Positions 44,515 through 54,256 of a DNA stretch of 64,000 nucleotides are shown here, piece after piece. Position 1 is the first letter of the stretch. Each line of letters starts with the position of its first letter. The notes under the pieces are model-generated. The model saw only the letters and a program-made list of their open reading frames with translations. It ran no database searches and was not told the DNA's origin. The translations under genes and the position numbers were made by a program. Where the stretch lies: positions 124,001 to 188,000 of the forward strand of contig CALJEI010000006.1 of assembly GCA_938074605.1 (NCBI GenBank), given 5' to 3'. The DNA is from an uncultured Ignisphaera sp. Its GTDB lineage: Archaea > Thermoproteota > Thermoprotei_A > Sulfolobales > Ignisphaeraceae.

Positions 44515-44796
44515 ATGAGGACTGTTAGAATAGTGGTAGAGGGGGTGCTAAGGGGTACGGGTTTTAAGGCACATGTATATCTACTTGCTAAAAAGCTTGG
44601 GTTAAGCGGCTATATAATGGATGTAGATGAGGGTAAAGAGCTTATCTGTATTGAAGGTGAGGAGAGGCAGATCAGTAAATTTTTAGAGAACCTTCGTAAA
44701 GGACCGCCATTTACGTTAATTAATAGCATAATGGTTTTAGAGTCTAGTGAATCCTGTAGTTCTTCAACATTTAATGTTCGCTATAGAGAATTTTAA
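44515..44796 (+). CDS. Acylphosphatase-like protein lacking catalytic residues
   Basis: About 93 residues with the acylphosphatase fold: VRIVVEGVLRGTGFKAHVYLLAKKLGLSGYIMDVDEG. The family active site needs Arg in GFR and Asn in the VRN turn; here these read GFK and IMD, so both catalytic residues appear replaced. The C-terminal half (FLENLRKGPPFTLINSIMVLE) is normal. ATG 44515, with GTAGGA ahead, is preferred to TTG 44500. It may bind rather than hydrolyse, or act on a different substrate. Confidence 0.75.
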   Translation: MRTVRIVVEGVLRGTGFKAHVYLLAKKLGLSGYIMDVDEGKELICIEGEERQISKFLENLRKGPPFTLINSIMVLESSESCSSSTFNVRYREF

Positions 44797-44800
44797 AAAA

Positions 44801-45619
44801 TTATGTTATATTCTTGGATAGTATTTCTATTGATGTACTAAATCCTCTCTTTATACTATCTATCATTTTATTAGCAATAATTTCAGCAATCTCCATGGCT
44901 TTTTTTCTATCCTTATTGGAGTACATTATATAGAGCTCTATTACGGGTTTCCCTAGCTCTTCACCCTTTGGATGCGATTTTATGTAGAGCTCAGCTGGAG
45001 CTTCTCTTAAGATACTCTTTATTATTGGTGCAAGAGATGATTCAGGAATGCCAACAATTTTTAGTAGAATTTCAGCTATGTATATTGAGGGACCTATTGC
45101 TTTAAGTCGCGATTCAACCCATGTCTCCCACATCACTTCCATCTCCTGAGGTACACCAGGTAGCGAAATTATAATGGTGTTATCTACTTCAATCCAACAG
45201 CCTGGTGCAGTACCTATAGGATTTGGTATGGCGATACCTCCATCGGGTAGATATGCCATCTTAATTCTTTCTTCAGTTAAGGGCATTTTTCTAGCCTCGT
45301 ACTTTCTTTTAACCATATTATATGCATCTTCATTTAAAGTGAGTTTCCTATTCAATGCCTTTGCAATAGCCTCTAGTGTTTTGTCGTCATAGGTTGGACC
45401 AAGACCTCCTGTTGTTACAATAACTCTAGGTCTATCATGCAAAATTAATGTTAAGTATTTGGCAATAGCATCGATGTCGTCTATCAGGGATAGAATTCCA
45501 ATACACCTAAAACCAAGTAGTGTAAGTTTTCTACCAAGATATGATGCATTTGTGTTTATCACTCTACCCTGCACAACCTCAGTTCCAAGGGTCATTATCC
45601 ATGCGTCATATGATGACAT
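44801..45619 (-). CDS. CinA-like / MoCF molybdopterin-binding domain protein
   Basis: A 272-residue protein with an N-terminal MoCF domain: TLGTEVVQGRVINTNASYLGRKL near the start and TTGGLGPTYDDKTLEAIAKAL near residue 67. Archaeal members lack the C-terminal CinA amidohydrolase domain, as here. Related domains bind molybdopterin or pyridine nucleotides; the role is uncertain. It converges on the acylphosphatase-like gene with a four-base gap. Confidence 0.86.
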   Translation of the reverse strand: MSSYDAWIMTLGTEVVQGRVINTNASYLGRKLTLLGFRCIGILSLIDDIDAIAKYLTLILHDRPRVIVTTGGLGPTYDDKTLEAIAKALNRKLTLNEDAYNMVKRKYEARKMPLTEERIKMAYLPDGGIAIPNPIGTAPGCWIEVDNTIIISLPGVPQEMEVMWETWVESRLKAIGPSIYIAEILLKIVGIPESSLAPIIKSILREAPAELYIKSHPKGEELGKPVIELYIMYSNKDRKKAMEIAEIIANKMIDSIKRGFSTSIEILSKNIT

Positions 45620-45715
45620 TATATTCTCACCAGGTATTGTATGTATGCTACAAATTGTCTTATTTAAATAAGTGTATGATGTATTAGTTTTTGTCTAAAA
45701 GTTTATGCTAGAAAA

Positions 45716-47119
45716 TTAGTGTCGTTTTATAATAGGCTTTGCCCACCCTCCTCTATTAACCCATATAAGGGAGGCTATTCCTGAAAATATATTACTTAAG
45801 CCAAATGCCATCCATACACCAATAGATCCTATGTAGGAGGAGAGTAGGAAGCCAAGGCCTATTCTTATAATCCAGAGTCGTACAATACCTATTATAGTTG
45901 GATAGAGTGTGTGTCCAGATCCTCTTCCAACAGACATGCCGACAAAAAACAATCCAAAGAATGGAAGTGTTCCAAGCGCCCACATAAGAAATCTTTCAGT
46001 CTCAATATATATGCTAGTAGATAGTGGATCGTCATTAGATAGAAAGAGGGATATTATATTGTCCCTAATCATATAAGCCAGTATACTTCCAGCCATAAGA
46101 CTTAAACCAACAATAGTATTTGATGCCTTTGCAGCTAGTTTTGCTCTATTAATTTCTTGAGCTCCAAGGCACTGCCCTATAACAATAGCTGTAGCTTGGG
46201 TTAAACCCCACATCATGGCATCAGCAATATCTATAATAGTAAAGCCTATACCCCAAGCGGTAGAGGCAGCAACACCAAAAATGTTTATAAGTCTAAGCTG
46301 AAACATAAATGCCGTACTATTAAGTGTGTTCATTAATAGTATTGGGAGGCCTACACGAATCATTGATTTGATCCAGAAAGCATCTATATTGCTAGTAAAT
46401 GATATTTTTAGAAATGAAAATTTCTTGAGTACGATATAGACAAGAATTGCACCTCCAGACGTACGTGCTATAACAGTAGCTATTGCAGCACCTATTACAC
46501 CCATTCTTGGAAAGGGGCCTATACCTAGTATCATAAGGGGATCTAGTACAATATTGATAATGGCTGATATACCATTAATTATTGCAGGTCTTTTAGTGTC
46601 ACCAATACTTTGAAGAATTGTAGTGAAGCATAGACCAAAATAGCTTAGTGTAAGATCAATGCTGATTATACTAGAGTAGCCCAGTACATCATTATAAATC
46701 TCCTGTGGTACAGCTGTTATAGATGAAAATAGTATGGGTCTAAGTAGATAGTAGGAAATGCCTAGTATGGCACCAAATGATGTTGAGATGGTAAGATATT
46801 GTTTTATAACCTTAGTTGCTTCATCATACATTTTTGCACCAATATACTGTGAAATAAGGGATTGATTTGCAGCACCTAAGGCCATAGCCAATGCCTGAAA
46901 GAACATAAGTGTAGGCCAAACCTGCCTTGGTGCTGCCAATGCAACGGTTGAATATCGTGACAACCAAAAAGCATCAGCAATATTATATGAAACGTTAACG
47001 AGCTGAACCAAAACTACAGGCAGGCCGAGCCAAATTAAGACTTTGTATATAGAGTCATGTAATATTCTATCTCTGTATACACTGATGAGACTGTCACTAG
47101 CTCTATTCAATTCATACAC
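45716..47119 (-). CDS. MATE family efflux transporter
   Basis: A 467-residue membrane protein with about twelve hydrophobic segments in two repeats, matching MATE cation/drug antiporters. Family-typical parts are WLGLPVVLVQLVNVSYNIADAFWLSRY near residue 31 and the second-repeat GLPILLMNTLNSTAFMFQLRLINIFG. The drawn start is GTG 47119; TTG 47110 fits the AGGTG spacing better. It is monocistronic, with the divergent DUF89 gene 260 bases away. Confidence 0.92.
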   Translation of the reverse strand: MYELNRASDSLISVYRDRILHDSIYKVLIWLGLPVVLVQLVNVSYNIADAFWLSRYSTVALAAPRQVWPTLMFFQALAMALGAANQSLISQYIGAKMYDEATKVIKQYLTISTSFGAILGISYYLLRPILFSSITAVPQEIYNDVLGYSSIISIDLTLSYFGLCFTTILQSIGDTKRPAIINGISAIINIVLDPLMILGIGPFPRMGVIGAAIATVIARTSGGAILVYIVLKKFSFLKISFTSNIDAFWIKSMIRVGLPILLMNTLNSTAFMFQLRLINIFGVAASTAWGIGFTIIDIADAMMWGLTQATAIVIGQCLGAQEINRAKLAAKASNTIVGLSLMAGSILAYMIRDNIISLFLSNDDPLSTSIYIETERFLMWALGTLPFFGLFFVGMSVGRGSGHTLYPTIIGIVRLWIIRIGLGFLLSSYIGSIGVWMAFGLSNIFSGIASLIWVNRGGWAKPIIKRH

Positions 47120-47385
47120 CTATACTACGTAAGATATATCTATAGTTATATCTGACTACACTCAAACATTTAAAGTATTAAAGCTTAACGTACTTATTTT
47201 ATCGTAAGATTATACAAAAATTGAATGATGTTAAGAGGAACAATACTTACATGCATATCGTTACTAACAAATAAATTCTTATTTAGAACTACTGTTGAGT
47301 AAGCACGTCCCCTTAAGCGCTTTAGGAAAAACGCATTATAGATGTTATATTTTTAAGCAATTCATCTATAGCTTACTAAGTGTTA

Positions 47386-48306
47386 ATGGTGAATGGGTCT
47401 TTGAAGCTATATGCTGAATGCATACCATGTCTGCTACAAGTTAGATATAGAGAGATAGCAATGCTATTTAATAATGAAAGTGAACGTGTTGAAGTAATGA
47501 GAAAAATAGTTGAGGAGTTAAATAAGCTACTATCCTTCTTTTGTAGTAGTAGAGAAAATCCTAGCTGTGTACCAACATATATTGCAACAGAACTATTTAG
47601 AGTAATAAAAAAGCTCTCAGGCATTGAAGACCCATATCTAAAATTTAAGATAGATGTCCATAGAAGGCTTATAGAAATCTATGTAGAGGCTAAAGAATTT
47701 GTTTCAAGATTTGAAAAGTATAAAGATAAGCTATTAATGGCTATAAAATTTTCTCTAATAGGGAATATGCTAGATATGGGTGTTATAAACTATAGACCTC
47801 CTGAGGTAAAAGATCTATTGAAAGAAGTAGTAGAATTACAGATATATGGAAATGTTAATACTGCTTTAAAACTTATTGAAAAAGCAGAAAATATAGCTAT
47901 AATTCTTGATAATGCAGGTGAGGCTGTTTTAGATAGATTGCTTGCAGAGGTTCTTAAAAGTAAGGGCAAAAGTGTAGTGGCAATTATTAAAGGTGGGGCT
48001 TTTCAAAATGATATATCTATAGGCGATGCATACTATGCAGAACTAGAAAAGAGTTTCAGTAGGGTGATAGATACAGGTGTAGATGCATCTAGCATTTTTC
48101 TTAATTACATTAGAAAAGAGGTAGTAGATGTTATAAAGCATTCTGATGTCGTTATTTCAAAAGGAATGGCGAACTATGAATATCTAACTGAGGTTGAGAA
48201 TATGATAGGAAAGCCTATTATATATATGTTTATTGCTAAATGTCAGCCAGTCTCAATGTATAGTGGAGTGCCACTGGGAAAACCTGCCATAATTGTCCAT
48301 ATGTAG
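47386..48306 (+). CDS. DUF89 / ARMT1-like damage-control phosphatase
   Basis: About 306 residues. The archaeal DUF89 opening CIPCLLQVRYREIAMLF with a CxxC, the metal-site segment IILDNAGEAVLDRLLAEVL near residue 168, GGAFQNDISIGDA near 205 and VISKGMANYEYLTE near 257 are all present. The family removes harmful phosphometabolites using a divalent metal. The ND in GAFQND corresponds to a conserved metal ligand position. The gene is single and divergent from the MATE gene. Confidence 0.87.
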   Translation: MVNGSLKLYAECIPCLLQVRYREIAMLFNNESERVEVMRKIVEELNKLLSFFCSSRENPSCVPTYIATELFRVIKKLSGIEDPYLKFKIDVHRRLIEIYVEAKEFVSRFEKYKDKLLMAIKFSLIGNMLDMGVINYRPPEVKDLLKEVVELQIYGNVNTALKLIEKAENIAIILDNAGEAVLDRLLAEVLKSKGKSVVAIIKGGAFQNDISIGDAYYAELEKSFSRVIDTGVDASSIFLNYIRKEVVDVIKHSDVVISKGMANYEYLTEVENMIGKPIIYMFIAKCQPVSMYSGVPLGKPAIIVHM

Positions 48307-48408
48307 CGCCACATATATGAAGAAATATGAAAAGAAGAGAACTGATAATATTTTTATACGGCTTAAATTACATACTAAATGGCAATGAGTTATTGAGGTA
48401 TGTATTAA

Positions 48409-49767
48409 ATGTCCTATGAATTAATGTGGTGGGGGAAGAGAAGAAGGCCATGGATCACATATCTACTTATAGCCTTAAACACTATTGTATATTTCATAAC
48501 GTCCTCCCAAAATTTTTTCTATTCTTCATCTAGTGACTGGATAGATATGCTAGCCTATGTCCCAGTTCTTCTTCAGTATCCAGAGCAGTGGTATAGAGTA
48601 ATTTCAAGTATGTTTACACATGGTGATATATTCCACATATTCTTCAACATGTGGTTTCTCTATATGTTTGGAAAGGAACTAGAAAATATACTGGGGGGCA
48701 TTAAATTCATGGTTCTATATTTCATATCCGGATTCTCTGCTATAATTTTTCATACAGGCTTTATACCACTTTGGGGACCTCTTAACCTAATTATACCAGC
48801 TGTTGGTGCTTCAGGTGCTATTAGTGGTATCCTCGGTGCATATCTAATGCTGTTTCCTAGGCGAAGACTCTCCATCTGCTACTTTCTTTTCATAATGCCA
48901 TTATGCTTTACTACAGTTGCCTCAGCATTTCTATTATTTTGGTTTGCACTTCAAGTCATCTATGGGTATCTAAGGTTTGGAAGTGTTGCATTTTTTGCAC
49001 ATGTGGGGGGCTTTATAGCAGGCATCATAGCAGTCTATATGTTATTCAGGAAAAGACGTACTGAAGAATTTGCAGAGGATTTTGGGTTTTTTAGAATATA
49101 TACCACTTTGATGCCACAGATAGGTCTAGGGAGAACGATTAAAATAATCCTAGCATTACTATTGATAGCTGTTATGGCTGGAGGTATATACGCAGGTATT
49201 ATGGCTCCAAATTTAAGAGGGGCATATGTAGTTGACATAAAGGTTTGGAATATAAATCAGGAGAGTTATAGTGAGGGTCAGGCTGCCTATGCACCTATGA
49301 CAGGAGATAGAATAACCCCATCTGAAGATGATCCAAGGATTATTTTTAATAGACTTTACTGGTCTGGTCTATTTAGCGGACCTCCATCGACACAAAAAAT
49401 ACTTTCAGATGAACTGCAGATAAGATCTGAGCAAGGTGTATTAATAACTATTAAAATTAACGGTATAGCTACATATGATAGATATGGAATTCTTACATAT
49501 TTTAGTGGAAGAATTGTGACAGATGTTCTAAAAATTTCACCTATGTGGAATGTTGTTGTAGGTGTTGAAAGAAATGTGGTTTACGATGTTAATATATCAG
49601 CGAGAGATTTGGCTGGTGAAACAGGTAGAAATATAGTGTTGCCACTTTCATATTCAAGTAGTATAATAACTATGATAGCACTTTATATAGCTGTTAATAA
49701 GGACAGAGAGATAGCTGTAGAAGAATCGTTATACTATACACCACCGATAATGCCAGGACCTATATAG
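48409..49767 (+). CDS. Rhomboid-family intramembrane serine protease with long C-terminal domain
   Basis: A 452-residue protein. Residues 15-215 are a rhomboid core with HIFFNMWFLYMFG near 82, the catalytic serine in GASGAISGILGAYL near 135 and the catalytic His in HVGGFIAGI near 202. An additional span follows near 245-267, then about 185 residues predicted outside the membrane, beta-rich, of a kind I do not recognise. That tail ends with another hydrophobic stretch. MoaB follows nine bases on. Confidence 0.88.
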   Translation: MSYELMWWGKRRRPWITYLLIALNTIVYFITSSQNFFYSSSSDWIDMLAYVPVLLQYPEQWYRVISSMFTHGDIFHIFFNMWFLYMFGKELENILGGIKFMVLYFISGFSAIIFHTGFIPLWGPLNLIIPAVGASGAISGILGAYLMLFPRRRLSICYFLFIMPLCFTTVASAFLLFWFALQVIYGYLRFGSVAFFAHVGGFIAGIIAVYMLFRKRRTEEFAEDFGFFRIYTTLMPQIGLGRTIKIILALLLIAVMAGGIYAGIMAPNLRGAYVVDIKVWNINQESYSEGQAAYAPMTGDRITPSEDDPRIIFNRLYWSGLFSGPPSTQKILSDELQIRSEQGVLITIKINGIATYDRYGILTYFSGRIVTDVLKISPMWNVVVGVERNVVYDVNISARDLAGETGRNIVLPLSYSSSIITMIALYIAVNKDREIAVEESLYYTPPIMPGPI

Positions 49768-49776
49768 TGGTGGATT

Positions 49777-50280
49777 ATGAGCCATAAAGACCACGTTATA
49801 GAGAGCTACAGTATATGCTTTGTAGTAACCAGTGATTCGGTATATAGTGGGCTTAAAGATGATGATATAAAGTCTATTGCCAATACTATATCCAGCTTCT
49901 GCAAAGGAGCATTATTATCATCTTATATGATTGCTCCAAATGATATTAAAGAGATCCAGAGAAAGGTTCTAGAATCAATAACAAAATGTGATGTTGTTAT
50001 TGTTACAGGGGGTACTGGTATAAGCTATAGAGACGTAAGCGTTGAAGCCGTTAAAGAAATAGCATTGAGAGAATTACCAGGTTTTGGAGAGCTATTTAGA
50101 TCCCTTAGCTACAGGGAAGTAGGGATTACAGCATATCTTTCAAGGGCTACAGCCTATATTGTTAAAAACTCTATTATTTTTATAGTACCAGGAAACCCAA
50201 ATGCAGTAAGACTTGCATTAAATGAAATAATATGTTTATTGGCACCGCATGCTGTATACGAATTGAAGAAACACCGCTAA
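49777..50280 (+). CDS. moaB: MoaB/MogA molybdenum cofactor biosynthesis protein
   Basis: A 167-residue MoCF-domain protein that adenylylates molybdopterin before metal insertion. FVVTSDSVYSGLKDDDIKSI at the start and VIVTGGTGISYRDVSVEAVKEI near residue 70 are characteristic, as is VPGNPNAVRLALNEI at the end. Hyperthermophiles of this type usually use tungsten. MobA is encoded at 54257 and a CinA-like MoCF protein at 44801. Confidence 0.92.
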   Translation: MSHKDHVIESYSICFVVTSDSVYSGLKDDDIKSIANTISSFCKGALLSSYMIAPNDIKEIQRKVLESITKCDVVIVTGGTGISYRDVSVEAVKEIALRELPGFGELFRSLSYREVGITAYLSRATAYIVKNSIIFIVPGNPNAVRLALNEIICLLAPHAVYELKKHR

Positions 50281-50380
50281 AATAATTATATGGTAAATCA
50301 CCCCCATAAAACCATGTGACTCAATCTATAATTAATCTAAGTAATCTAGGATTTTCTTCTTTGGAGATACAGCGGATAAA

Positions 50381-51448
50381 TCAATTGATCAGTATAAATG
50401 GTTTCAGAATATTCTTAACTTTTGTAACAATTTCAATTGTTTTTTTAGAGGGTGAAATATTTTTTAAGGTCTCTTCATATTTATTGAAATCACTGAGAAA
50501 GCCTAATATAAAGGATTGTATACCCTCTTTTAAGCCAATACTATAGCCCCCCTCAAGAACAGCAGTAATACCAACACCAATTCTTTTGCTTAATGCCCTT
50601 AGTAGCGCACCATAGAGGCTATAGAACTTGTGTGTAACCTCCATTTCACTAAGACCGTCGCCTTTATATGCATCAAAGCCTGCTGAAATAGCTATAGCTC
50701 TAGGTTTAATGAGCTCTATGATTGGTATAAAAATTTCCTTAATGATATATAGGTAGTCGTCATCGCTGGAGTATGGGGGAAGAGGTAAATTGATTTTTGT
50801 TCCTCTAGCTTCACCGCCACCAATAGAGTCTATAGAGCCTGTACCTGGGTATATACCATATTGATGGATATCAATATGGATTACCTTTGGCTCGTACCAG
50901 AAGATTTCCTGTGTCCCATTACCATGATGAACATCTATATCCATTATGATAATGGGTGTATAGCCTTTATCAATGGCATATAGAGCAGTAGCAGCAACAT
51001 TATTATATATACAGAAACCTTGTGTAGGTGCATCCATCGCCCTTCCATATCTACCTACATGATGACCTGGAGGCCTAACTACTGCAAATACCAGTACCTC
51101 ATGTTGGCTCAATGCTATTTCAATTGATTTTATGGATGTTATTATGGCCATTTCAGCAGTTCTACATGTATTTCTTGAGACATATGTATCGCTATCTATA
51201 TACGTATCGCCAGCAGTACAAAGACTGTTAACAAATTCTATATAGCTCTTGTCATGTATTTTAAGAATATAGTGAAGATAACCAACATCATAGTTTATTC
51301 TATTATCTATAATCATCTTTTGAGGTAAGTAAATTTTCTTTATGGTATTAATGATAATATCTATCCTACTTGGATTTTCAGGATGATAAACTCCAGCTAA
51401 CGGTCTGTGTAGGTAAAATGTATTGCTATAGAGTATATGGATACTCAT
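50381..51448 (-). CDS. Histone deacetylase / acetylpolyamine amidohydrolase family protein
   Basis: A 355-residue arginase/deacetylase-fold enzyme. The tandem-His active site is VVRPPGHHVG near residue 125, the zinc ligands lie in DIDVHHGNGTQEIFW near 167, and AGFDAYKGDGLSEMEVT near 248 supplies the last Asp. The protein could deacetylate chromatin proteins such as Alba, polyamines or acetoin-related compounds. It converges on moaB with 100 bases between them. Confidence 0.92.
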   Translation of the reverse strand: MSIHILYSNTFYLHRPLAGVYHPENPSRIDIIINTIKKIYLPQKMIIDNRINYDVGYLHYILKIHDKSYIEFVNSLCTAGDTYIDSDTYVSRNTCRTAEMAIITSIKSIEIALSQHEVLVFAVVRPPGHHVGRYGRAMDAPTQGFCIYNNVAATALYAIDKGYTPIIIMDIDVHHGNGTQEIFWYEPKVIHIDIHQYGIYPGTGSIDSIGGGEARGTKINLPLPPYSSDDDYLYIIKEIFIPIIELIKPRAIAISAGFDAYKGDGLSEMEVTHKFYSLYGALLRALSKRIGVGITAVLEGGYSIGLKEGIQSFILGFLSDFNKYEETLKNISPSKKTIEIVTKVKNILKPFILIN

Positions 51449-51832
51449 ATAATCAACCTACATACCTAATTGTTAAGAACTTTAATTATATCTTTAGCGA
51501 TATAATATTTGCTATTAATCCATCCTTCATAGCAGTCTATAACCTTTACGTATAGAGCCATTGCATCATCCCAAAATTTTTACTTTCCATACAGAAATAG
51601 GGGCATTGTACATTCACATAATAAAAATCTCTTCAAAGTTTATAAGTCTAACAATTACTAATTAATTGAAATGAATGTACATTCAGTATATCCCTAGAGG
51701 AATAGTATATTATGTGCTATATCATGTCTAAGATAAAATACCTTCTGATTTAAATTTATTAGGGTCAATAATCATTTTATACAAAGCTTTATATTATCAG
51801 AGAAGAACATTTACTGTTGAGGGCTACGGGAA
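51449..51832. other. Gene-free interval with a repeated TGTACATTCA motif
   Basis: About 384 bases between divergent genes. TGTACATTCA occurs at 51607-51616 and again at 51676-51685, the second copy within a perfect 12-bp palindrome. TATA-like elements for the aminopeptidase lie near 51775 and 51789. No gene is seen. Confidence 0.5.
51673..51684. promoter_or_regulatory. 12-bp palindrome GAATGTACATTC
   Basis: Perfect palindrome; an imperfect copy lies 69 bases upstream (51607-51616). Two spaced sites in a divergent promoter region fit an operator pair. The regulator is unknown. Confidence 0.4.
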
Positions 51833-52936
51833 TTGGATCTAAATAAATATTCTAATCTTATTTTAGATTACTGTGTAGGAGTTAAAAAACTTGATGAAGT
51901 GGCATTGTATGCCTCTATTGAAGCTTTTCCACTAGTAAGAGAGCTATGGAAGGGTATAGTGTTGAGGGGAGGTTATCCCAGGCTTATAGTAACGGAGGAT
52001 ATTTTGACTGAAATTCTCTATAGATATGCATCACAGGAACTTTTAGAATACACCTCACCAATAGATAGGTTTATAATGGAGAAAATAAATGTAGTGATAA
52101 ATATCCTATCACCTACACATTCAAAACCCCTTATGAGTATAGACCCCAATAGAATAGCGAGTAGAGCTAAGGCTTTAAGTGCAATTAGAGAAATATTTAT
52201 GAAGAGAGATGCTGCAGGGGAGCTACGCTGGGTTATAGCACCATATCCAACTAAAGCAATGGCGCAAGAGGCTGGTATGTCAATTATTGAGTTTGAGGAG
52301 TTTATCTATAGAGCTGTTAAACTTCATACAGCAAATCCTATGGATGCATGGATTCAGCAGGCTAAGATGCAGGAAAGAATTATAGCTCTTCTGAGTAAAG
52401 TTGACGAACTTAGAATTGTTGATAATGATACAGATCTAATAGCCAAAGTTGGAGGAAGGAACTGGATAAATGATGATGGAAAAAACAATATGCCTGGAGG
52501 AGAAATTTTTACGGCACCTCATGAAGATAGTGTTGAGGGACGAATAACATTTAGCTATCCTGCAATATATCGTGGTGTTGAAGTTGAAGGTATTAAATTA
52601 GAATTTAGAAGAGGTGAAGTAGTAAGTGCTTCAGCAATAAAAGGTGAGGAATTTTTAAAAAGATTGATAGAGATTGATGATGGAGCAAAAAGAGTTGGTG
52701 AATTAGCCTTTGGCCTCAACTATGATATAGCAAAATTTACTAAAGAAATTCTATTTGATGAAAAAATTGGTGGTACTATACATCTAGCACTTGGGTCAAC
52801 ATATTTAAGAACAGGTGGTGTTAATAAATCGTCGATACATTGGGATATGATTAAGGATATGAGGAAGGGTAAGGTATATGCTGATGGGGATCTCATATAT
52901 GAAAATGGTAGGTTCATAAAGGAGTTCATAGGCTAA
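51833..52936 (+). CDS. M29-family aminopeptidase
   Basis: A 367-residue metallo-aminopeptidase of the thermophilic M29 family. The dimetal site is visible in NMPGGEIFTAPHEDSVEGRI near residue 222 (Glu), GELAFGLNYD near 290 (Glu), IHLALGS near 321 (His) and SSIHWDMIKD near 338 (His and Asp). It starts at TTG 51833 with GAGGGC about nine bases ahead. ogt follows five bases after the stop. Confidence 0.93.
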   Translation: MDLNKYSNLILDYCVGVKKLDEVALYASIEAFPLVRELWKGIVLRGGYPRLIVTEDILTEILYRYASQELLEYTSPIDRFIMEKINVVINILSPTHSKPLMSIDPNRIASRAKALSAIREIFMKRDAAGELRWVIAPYPTKAMAQEAGMSIIEFEEFIYRAVKLHTANPMDAWIQQAKMQERIIALLSKVDELRIVDNDTDLIAKVGGRNWINDDGKNNMPGGEIFTAPHEDSVEGRITFSYPAIYRGVEVEGIKLEFRRGEVVSASAIKGEEFLKRLIEIDDGAKRVGELAFGLNYDIAKFTKEILFDEKIGGTIHLALGSTYLRTGGVNKSSIHWDMIKDMRKGKVYADGDLIYENGRFIKEFIG

Positions 52937-52941
52937 CTATA

Positions 52942-53334
52942 ATGATATTTCCAATAGTTGAAGTTTGCAATAACAATTTTACTGTAAGAAGAGCTACGAA
53001 AACTGATATAGCTGAAATAGTATATGCATTAATTCAGCTAATACCAATAGGATATGTAACGACATATAGTGACATAGCTAATACCATAGGGGTGAGCCCT
53101 AGATATGTTGCTAATATTCTTAAAGAGAATAAAAATCCTATAGCCATACCATGTCATAGAGTAATAAAATCTGGTGGGAAAATAGGAGGGTATACACTGA
53201 ATGGCAAAAGAGCTGACCAATTTAAAGAGAAACTACTTATGTTAGAAAGTCTTGGGAAATCACCCTATAGAATTAGAATTGACATATTAATATTTATGAA
53301 TAGCTCTAAGGATACAACATACAGTCAAAGATAA
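52942..53334 (+). CDS. ogt: Methylated-DNA-protein cysteine methyltransferase
   Basis: A 130-residue O6-alkylguanine repair protein. The C-terminal active domain is complete: IPIGYVTTYSDIANTIGVSPRYVANIL, then the reactive cysteine in IAIPCHRVIKSGGKIGGYTLNG near residue 73. The N-terminal domain is reduced to about 25 residues, shorter than in most archaeal homologues (about 150-170), so this may be a minimal form. It forms a two-gene set with the M29 aminopeptidase. Confidence 0.92.
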   Translation: MIFPIVEVCNNNFTVRRATKTDIAEIVYALIQLIPIGYVTTYSDIANTIGVSPRYVANILKENKNPIAIPCHRVIKSGGKIGGYTLNGKRADQFKEKLLMLESLGKSPYRIRIDILIFMNSSKDTTYSQR

Positions 53335-53446
53335 TCAAGTATGTAGATGAGCATACAAAAGACAAATAATGTTTGAGATAAGCATTTATTAATTAACTAA
53401 ACAATAAAGCAATGTAGAAGAATTATTTAGAAGTGGGTTGTTAATA

Positions 53447-54202
53447 ATGTCGATAGTTAAAGTGTATAGCGGTACATTGCCGATAAATTCATTAGATGAT
53501 ATGTACGAGCTATTTACCAAATTAGGATTTCCTATAAATACTATGGAAGGAATCATTATACTCAGTAGCAAAAAGGGTTTTATAAAGAAGTTTGAAATAA
53601 AATATAATATAAAAGTATATATGGTTGGAAATAACATATTTATCTTTGGAATACTAACAGACGAGGGATCGCTAGAGGCTATTGCTAAACTATATCCAAA
53701 GGACAACGAATGGTATTTTGAATGTATTAATAAGGAATATAGTCATCTTTGTTCATCAATTCTAGATACGATTAAGAGGGGCATTAAACTATACAAAACA
53801 CAAACAACAAAAAGTAGTAGTGATAGGAGTCAACAAACATTTAAAATGAGTCGAGCATTTGAATCATTTCTTGATGGATTTGCTGAAATCACTGCCATCT
53901 CAGCAGCAATAAAGTACCCCATAGTAGAAAGAAGGACAGTCAAATTAAGTGAAGTAGGAGAAGTACTTAGAGTAATTGAGTATTTATATTCTAAGTATAA
54001 AAATGGAAGATATGTTATCTTGTTACTTGGTAAAGACTGGATGTTTAGTATGGCAGTAGATCTGGATAAGAAAGAATACACTCCATCATTAGTGATATGG
54101 AGTAGTAATTTAAGGTTGCTTAGTGAAAAAGCATTAGAGGCATTTAATCAGATAGATAGAGATGAAAACGTGAGATTTACTATCTATTCAATGCAAGAAT
54201 GA
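53447..54202 (+). CDS. Hypothetical protein
   Basis: A protein of about 251 residues without a motif I recognise. Residues 1-115 form an alpha-beta domain, a polar Ser/Gln/Lys-rich linker lies near 125-140, and a second alpha-beta domain covers 140-251. ATG 53447 is preferred over TTG 53438. It converges on mobA. Function unknown. Confidence 0.65.
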   Translation: MSIVKVYSGTLPINSLDDMYELFTKLGFPINTMEGIIILSSKKGFIKKFEIKYNIKVYMVGNNIFIFGILTDEGSLEAIAKLYPKDNEWYFECINKEYSHLCSSILDTIKRGIKLYKTQTTKSSSDRSQQTFKMSRAFESFLDGFAEITAISAAIKYPIVERRTVKLSEVGEVLRVIEYLYSKYKNGRYVILLLGKDWMFSMAVDLDKKEYTPSLVIWSSNLRLLSEKALEAFNQIDRDENVRFTIYSMQE

Positions 54203-54256
54203 CTACCGTACCAAGTAGTGCTGTACACTACAACTCACTATCTAATAATTTATTTA

